Shown here: in pieces, positions 50,710-54,885 of the stretch
How the letters are laid out: each line of letters starts with the position of its first letter
How positions within the stretch are numbered: position 1 is the stretch's first letter
Origin: Bacteroidales bacterium UBA4788
GTDB lineage: Bacteria; Bacteroidota; Bacteroidia; Bacteroidales; VadinHA17
Reading direction: 5' to 3'
Assembly (NCBI GenBank): GCA_002402965.1
Contig: DHGW01000027.1
Location: forward strand, 1-54,885
DNA length: 54,885 bases
The notes under the pieces: generated by a model
Databases searched by the model: none
Told to the model about the DNA's origin: nothing
Seen by the model: only the letters and a program-made list of their open reading frames with translations
Made by a program: the position numbers and the translations under genes

Positions 50710-52344
50710 TCAGAATAAATCGTACACTTTCATTATTGAGGCGATCTCATCAGTCTTCTTCTTTTCATCCCAGCCCAGCAGCTCTGCCGCCAGGGAGGCA
50801 ATCTTCTCCGTGATGGTTCGCCCGGGATTGCCGAGGGTTCCCGTACCTGTCCTCCGGAGCATGATATCCCTGAGGGTCATTGCACTTTCGTACCTTACGG
50901 CGTAGACAACCTCAGCAAGTATCTCTCCGTCGTGACTGATCACCTCGGCATACTTACGGTTATCGCGGGCAATACGAAAGACCACCTGGCTTTCCGTGCC
51001 GTAGTTCCTGCTCAGATACTCCACGGTGTCATGGCTGAAGTCTTTGTAGTTCAGGTGCTGCCTGATCATGAACTGCTTCATGTCACGTATCTCGCACCCT
51101 GACAGATAGAGATTGTCAGAGAGGGCGTCGGAGAGAACCCTGTTGAGCTTCGCCGAGATCATCTTCAGCACTTCGCGGGCGAGGCTCCTGCTGGTGGTGT
51201 ACTTGCCTCCCTCCACGGTAATCATCCCCTCGATGCCGTCAACGGCATTGTCATAAACCTCGTACTTCCTGGAGGTCTCATATGAGCCCTTCGTCTGGTC
51301 ATCAACCAGTGGACGGAGACCGCCGTAAGCGTGGATGATATCTTCACGCGAGATTTTCCTTCCAAAATTGTTGTTTACGTTCTCAATGACCTCATCTATG
51401 CTCTCCAGTGATACCCTGTATTCATCCGGGTCACCGAGAAACTCCTTGTCGGTTGTGCCAATCAGTGAATGTTCGCGCCATGGCATTATCATCATGTGAC
51501 CCCCGTCGGCCTTCTGCAGTGAGACCACGTGGTGGCCGGCGATTTTCTTCGTAATTATATGGATCCCTTCCGAACGCTTTACACGGTGGGCAGGCTGTTC
51601 CGACCCTGTGGCAAGCCCAAGGATCTTGTCGGCCCATGTGCCCCCGCAGTTTATCACCAGGTCGGCGTGGACCTCCTTCTCTCTGCCGGTGAACAGATCC
51701 CTCACCTTCACTCCGGTAATCTTTTTACCTTCGCCAGAGATGAACCCTTCCACCGGGGTGTAGTTGGAGACGCAGGCGCCGTACTCGGCAGCCGACTTGA
51801 TGAATGCAAGAGTCAGTCTCTCGGGAAAGATGCTCTGGTAATCAAAAAAATAGAATGCATTCCGAAGCTCCTCCATCCTCAGGTTTGGTTCCACCCTGAC
51901 AGTCTTCCTGTGATTAATAAGCCGATGGTTCTGCAGTTTCTTGCTTTTGTCCCAGGTGTCCTTCTTGTCATAGCTGAGGAGGTCATATAGAAACATCCCT
52001 GTCAGCATCTTCCAGATATTGCCCCGCCATCGCTTGTACATGGGCATGATGAACGGCAGCGGGTAGACGAAGTTCGGTGCTATGTTGCCGAGGATTCTTC
52101 TTTCGCGGAGCGATTCGCGCACGAGTTTCAGCTCACCGTTGGCCAGGTAGCGTAGTCCGCCGTGGATAAGCTTGGAGGTTGCTGCCGAGGTAGCGCCACC
52201 GTAGTCTTTCTTTTCGAAGAGGGCGACTGAGAGGCCACGCGCAGCGGCGATGTAAGCCACTGCTGCTCCGGTGATGCCTCCGCCGACGATGATCAGGTCG
52301 AACTTTGCGGGGCCCTCCTCTTCAATAAATCTTTTGAGCATCAT
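50710..52344 (-). CDS. glpD: glycerol-3-phosphate dehydrogenase-like FAD enzyme
   Basis: This 544-residue flavoprotein has the FAD motif LIIVGGGITGAAVAYIAA and GGATSAATSKLIHGGLRYL, followed by IMPWREHSLIGTTD and a C-terminal helical domain. GlpD/GlpA enzymes oxidise glycerol-3-phosphate to DHAP at the membrane and pass electrons to quinone. DHAP is also the backbone used by the AGPS-like neighbour. It is the first gene of the leftward operon. The similarity is to the whole family, so a related polyol phosphate is possible. Confidence 0.93.
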   Translation of the reverse strand: MMLKRFIEEEGPAKFDLIIVGGGITGAAVAYIAAARGLSVALFEKKDYGGATSAATSKLIHGGLRYLANGELKLVRESLRERRILGNIAPNFVYPLPFIMPMYKRWRGNIWKMLTGMFLYDLLSYDKKDTWDKSKKLQNHRLINHRKTVRVEPNLRMEELRNAFYFFDYQSIFPERLTLAFIKSAAEYGACVSNYTPVEGFISGEGKKITGVKVRDLFTGREKEVHADLVINCGGTWADKILGLATGSEQPAHRVKRSEGIHIITKKIAGHHVVSLQKADGGHMMIMPWREHSLIGTTDKEFLGDPDEYRVSLESIDEVIENVNNNFGRKISREDIIHAYGGLRPLVDDQTKGSYETSRKYEVYDNAVDGIEGMITVEGGKYTTSRSLAREVLKMISAKLNRVLSDALSDNLYLSGCEIRDMKQFMIRQHLNYKDFSHDTVEYLSRNYGTESQVVFRIARDNRKYAEVISHDGEILAEVVYAVRYESAMTLRDIMLRRTGTGTLGNPGRTITEKIASLAAELLGWDEKKKTDEIASIMKVYDLF

Positions 52345-52433
52345 TTATCAGTCCGTTTAATGCGACCTGTAAGTTACTTAAAAAGATGAGAATTTATATG
52401 CGGGAGGGCAATTCACTGCCGGTCTATAAAGAC

Positions 52434-52465
52434 TTCCCCGCTGCGAGTCGTCGCGCAGCGGGGAA
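52434..52465 (-). terminator. strong hairpin after creD
   Basis: A perfect 12-base GC-rich stem (52434-52445 with 52454-52465) has an 8-base loop. It lies 33 bases after the creD stop and is followed on that strand by a short T-rich stretch (GTCTTTATAG). It probably ends the creD transcript, although the T run is weak. Confidence 0.6.
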
Positions 52466-52497
52466 GGGGCCACAGATACAATGTCGCTTTGCGAAAC

Positions 52498-53799
52498 CTA
52501 TGACCTGAACAGCTTGTATTTTGCAGACACTATCATCAGTGCGGCAAGAAGCACGAAGAGCCCGATATTGCCCACGAGGAATGCGTAGTCCTTCATTGCC
52601 AGCAGGAAGAAGATGAAGACATACAGCACTGTAAGCAGGCCGCTGATGAGCAGCACCATCCAGTTCTTGTCAAGCAGCGACCTGAAGAAAAAGGTCAGCA
52701 GACTGATAGTGGCCACTGCCGAAATGAGATAGGCGGGGTTGAACCCGATGTGCTCGCTCAGTGCGGTAAGCAATGAGAAGAACATGATAAGGGCAAGAGC
52801 CACAAGCAGGTAGTAGAAGATATGTATCCGCTGTGTCGAACGCAGTTCGATAATGATCAGAACAAGGAAGGTCAGGGCGATGAAGAGAACACCATACTTA
52901 GCACTGCGTTCAGCTTTAGTGTAATGGTCAGCCTCCATGATCAGGTCAACACCGAAAGCGTCATCGGCAGGTGCATAGCGCTTGCCCTCCCATACCTGCG
53001 GGAAGCTGCGGTTAAGATGGGTCACAACCCAGCTGGCGGTAAAGCCCGTATCAGTAACCTCGCGGTTAACGGGAAGGAAGTTGCCGGTAAACTTCGGGGC
53101 ATCCCACTCTGAGGAAATAGCCACCTCCGTAGTCCTGCCCACAGGAGAGAATGTCATGCTTCCGCTCCCCTTCAGACTCAAACTGAGGCTGAAATCACCC
53201 TTGAATTCAGCCAGCTTAGAGGGATCAATGGGGAAGGGGAATGAGATTCCCTTGTCGAACAGGTCAGTCTGGCCGGCGCCGGGGATAGCGCTGACAACCG
53301 TACCTCCTATATTAAGCTCGGCCTTGTCACTTATCCCCTTGTTGTCCGACACACCCAGTGAGATGTAGGCTTTGTCCCACTGCCAGACGTAATCGTTCAG
53401 ATGCTCATACCCGGCAATTACGAAGTTGCCCGAGATTTTCATGTCAGAGTCATAGACCACTGTTTCATAAATGCCCCTGTACCTGATCTCGGGCACAAGC
53501 ACACCGTTCACCTTCAGCTCGTCGGGAAGGAGATGCATTGTGGTGGTGACGTAGGAGCCGTCATTGGCCACGACCCTCGTGCCGGGTACATTGAGTACCG
53601 GGCCCGTAACAGTCTGTGCAGCAGCCCAGAGAGAACCTATCTCGGTCCGTGCGGTCTCGGCGTTGGCAGAACGCTCCCTGATTACCTCATTGATCAGTAC
53701 CAGGGGAATGAGAAGCATCAGACCCATAACTGCGAGAAGGACCATCTTGACGGTCATCGACTCATACCATTTTTCCTGTTTTTCTGTTCCTGTTTCCAT
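52498..53799 (-). CDS. creD: CreD-family inner membrane protein
   Basis: This 433-residue protein has one N-terminal helix (about 18-38: MVLLAVMGLMLLIPLVLINEV), a large periplasmic domain (about 45-300) and a C-terminal bundle of five or six helices, the CreD plan. RSANAETARTEIGSLWAAAQTVTGPVLNVP is typical. In enteric bacteria and Stenotrophomonas CreD belongs to the CreBC regulon and affects envelope integrity and beta-lactam response. Here no CreBC lies nearby; instead a winged-helix regulator gene precedes it. An operator copy is 21 bases before its start. Confidence 0.94.
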   Translation of the reverse strand: METGTEKQEKWYESMTVKMVLLAVMGLMLLIPLVLINEVIRERSANAETARTEIGSLWAAAQTVTGPVLNVPGTRVVANDGSYVTTTMHLLPDELKVNGVLVPEIRYRGIYETVVYDSDMKISGNFVIAGYEHLNDYVWQWDKAYISLGVSDNKGISDKAELNIGGTVVSAIPGAGQTDLFDKGISFPFPIDPSKLAEFKGDFSLSLSLKGSGSMTFSPVGRTTEVAISSEWDAPKFTGNFLPVNREVTDTGFTASWVVTHLNRSFPQVWEGKRYAPADDAFGVDLIMEADHYTKAERSAKYGVLFIALTFLVLIIIELRSTQRIHIFYYLLVALALIMFFSLLTALSEHIGFNPAYLISAVATISLLTFFFRSLLDKNWMVLLISGLLTVLYVFIFFLLAMKDYAFLVGNIGLFVLLAALMIVSAKYKLFRS

Positions 53800-53819
53800 G
53801 TTGTTTGTATTGATTAAAG

Positions 53820-53838
53820 TACTTTGTGTTTCAAAGTT
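53820..53838. promoter_or_regulatory. operator copy before creD (TACTTTG-N5-CAAAGTT)
   Basis: This inverted repeat with a 5-base spacer has 6 of 7 arm positions symmetric and is the same motif as at 54797-54815. It lies between the winged-helix gene and creD, so it probably binds the same regulator. Confidence 0.6.
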
Positions 53839-53852
53839 TAGTTATAAAAAAA

Positions 53853-54149
53853 TTATTTTCTGTTGATCAGATCTTCGAGGGCTTTGAGGTGGCTGCTGAA
53901 GCTCTCCAGGCCCTGTTCGGTGATTGAGTAGCTGGTATTGGGCTTGCGGTTGATGAAGCTCTTCTCCATCCTTATATACCCTGCCTCCTCGAGTGCCCTG
54001 AGGTGGCTGGCCAGGTTGCCATCAGTCACTGCAAGTGTATCGCGCAGGCTGGTGAAATCCATGCCGGTATTAACCGCCAGCACGGACATTATGCCCAGCC
54101 TTACACGGCTCTCAAAGGCCTTGTTGAAGTTTGCGAGTAACTGTTTCAT
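53853..54149 (-). CDS. winged-helix transcriptional regulator (HTH_27-like)
   Basis: This 98-residue protein is one winged-helix domain: ESRVRLGIMSVLAVNTGMDFTSLRDTLAVTDGNLASHLRALEEAGYIRMEKSFI, then a wing (NRKPNTSYSITEQG) and a C-terminal helix for dimer contacts. It is the one-domain type often paired with membrane proteins and CreD in Bacteroidota. The ATG at 54149 overlaps the stop of the upstream gene by four bases. It likely represses its own operon through the two TACTTTG-N5-CAAAGT sites. No ligand domain is present, so control could pass through a partner such as the membrane protein. Confidence 0.9.
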   Translation of the reverse strand: MKQLLANFNKAFESRVRLGIMSVLAVNTGMDFTSLRDTLAVTDGNLASHLRALEEAGYIRMEKSFINRKPNTSYSITEQGLESFSSHLKALEDLINRK

Positions 54150-54784
54150 CCCCTGTACCTGAGATGCATGAAAAGGCCGTAGCATATGTGGATCACTCCG
54201 AAGCCGATAGCCCATAAATATATTGTATACTGAGGAAGAAGGAGGCATGCCAGTCCCGTCATCACTTCCAGCACGCCGAGCCAGTGTATCTCTCCCAGGG
54301 TGAATTTGCCGGCGCTCATCATGGCCACTCCGTAAAAGATGAGCGATGAGGCCGCCGTTACGCTGGCAGGAACGGCTTTTACCGTAAACAGTATAAAGAG
54401 GCCTCCGGCTGCAAGGGGTATCAGCAGGCTTACAAGCATCCTTCTCGTTACGGGAGTCCATGCTTTCAGTCCGCCCATCTTCGCCTTACGCGAGGAGAGG
54501 ATCACAGCTCCTGAAAAAGCCACTATCAGCACCACAGCCATGGCGAAAAAAAGTTTTACTGTTGCAGCGGTACCTGCCTCTCCGCCCGCGAGCGGCCTCA
54601 GGTACCAGTCGGAATGCGGGCTGTTTCCTGTAATAATAAGGTGTGCAATCACGGCACCTGCCAGGCCTGCCACACCGGCAATAATGCCTGATAACCCACT
54701 GAGCGACAAGAACCTGGAGGATTCCTCCATTAGCTTGCGGATGACCCTGATGTCTTCCAGGGGCTGATCTGACTGATTCATCAT
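54146..54784 (-). CDS. hypothetical membrane protein paired with the winged-helix regulator
   Basis: This 212-residue protein has a soluble N-terminus (DQPLEDIRVIRKLMEES) and about six membrane helices in three pairs (GIIAGVAGLAGAVIAH, VKLFFAMAVVLIVAF, LVSLLIPLAAGGLFILF, SLIFYGVAMMSA, LGVLEVMTGLACLLL, IGFGVIHICYGLF). No known catalytic motif. Its stop overlaps the regulator start (ATGA), so the pair is translated together. It may sense something at the membrane; this is an inference from pairing only. Confidence 0.85.
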   Translation of the reverse strand: MMNQSDQPLEDIRVIRKLMEESSRFLSLSGLSGIIAGVAGLAGAVIAHLIITGNSPHSDWYLRPLAGGEAGTAATVKLFFAMAVVLIVAFSGAVILSSRKAKMGGLKAWTPVTRRMLVSLLIPLAAGGLFILFTVKAVPASVTAASSLIFYGVAMMSAGKFTLGEIHWLGVLEVMTGLACLLLPQYTIYLWAIGFGVIHICYGLFMHLRYRG

Positions 54785-54796
54785 TGTATTTTATAG

Positions 54797-54815
54797 TACT
54801 TTGCGCTACAAAGTA
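54797..54815. promoter_or_regulatory. operator copy (TACTTTG-N5-CAAAGTA), perfect palindrome
   Basis: A perfect 7-base inverted repeat with a 5-base spacer lies 13 bases before the membrane-protein gene. It overlaps the -7 box of the predicted promoter, a good position for repression. Confidence 0.7.
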
Positions 54816-54839
54816 AAATAAACTTTCATTACTATCAAA
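54809..54839 (-). promoter_or_regulatory. promoter of the membrane protein-regulator-creD unit
   Basis: On the minus strand TTTG (54836-54839), a 19-base spacer and TTACTTTG (54809-54816, 7 of 8 matches to TAnnTTTG) form a Bacteroidota-type promoter. The -7 box shares bases with the operator. Confidence 0.6.
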
Positions 54840-54885
54840 ATATTTAAAGATATTTTTTTGCCGGGGTTGACGTGCGGTTGGAAAG

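Noticed and set aside
1..54885. CRISPR arrays, tRNA or rRNA genes, insertion sequences, prophage
   Set aside because: I looked for regularly spaced repeats, cloverleaf-like intergenic stretches, transposase and phage motifs and saw none. Gaps are short and filled by promoters, terminators or the repeats listed.

Overview
The window reads as a chromosomal segment of a Bacteroidota bacterium, most likely an anaerobic member of the Bacteroidales or a nearby order. The reasons are: promoters of the TTTG-N18-20-TAnnTTTG kind upstream of several genes; lipoproteins with a Cys just after a short N-terminal helix; DUF4369-thioredoxin lipoproteins; a GH97 enzyme; a eukaryote-like GT3 glycogen synthase joined to a GT35 phosphorylase; a SiaB-family kinase; and a homocysteine-biosynthesis cluster of the type found in anaerobes. 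I see no rRNA, tRNA, CRISPR array, insertion sequence or prophage. Coding density is high and no gene-free stretch exceeds 300 bases.

Layout. 1-6.3 kb: end of clpX, a lipoprotein, a leftward operon (bifunctional nuclease, GH97, thyA, folA), then rplU-rpmA. 6.3-11.6 kb: serS, an EamA transporter, an S41 peptidase and ruvC on the plus strand, comF opposite them, and a small Cys-rich secreted protein. 11.6-16.8 kb: HIT, greA, two envelope proteins, a Rieske-like lipoprotein, ahcY and ribF.

16.9-28.2 kb is a glycogen locus. glgB faces a leftward operon of debranching enzyme, GT4 glycosyltransferase, GH57 amylase and a 1409-residue synthase-phosphorylase fusion. Two near-identical palindromic repeats sit just before the fusion gene.

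28.4-36.1 kb: two paralogous thioredoxin-fold lipoproteins (the second has lost both active Cys), an LpxH-like phosphatase, a tandem-domain SiaB-family protein, a ComM-like AAA protein, pirin and a membrane-anchored metallo-hydrolase. 36.2-43.3 kb: a complete TetR-TolC-HlyD-ABC-ABC-permease-permease efflux operon resembling E. coli ybhGFSR. Two micro-ORFs bridge its permease genes through 4-base ATGA overlaps.

43.3-44.1 kb holds a head-to-head junction of a 5'-truncated VOC gene and a 5'-truncated SiaC-family gene, best explained by one deletion across a shared divergent promoter region. 45-47.3 kb is a three-gene cluster matching the homocysteine-forming proteins known from methanogens (DUF39, NIL-ferredoxin, UPF0280); it fits metabolically with ahcY. 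47.4-52.3 kb is an operon of GlpD-like dehydrogenase, alkyl-DHAP-synthase-like flavoprotein and FGGY kinase, with a 50-base repeat made from the 3' end of the flavoprotein gene. The window ends with a regulator unit (membrane protein, winged-helix protein, CreD) carrying two copies of one 19-base operator.

The strongest candidates for undescribed biology are the micro-ORF coupling relay, the covarying tandem palindromes, the twin operators of the CreD unit, the GlpD/AGPS-like/kinase operon and the atypical Rieske-like protein.
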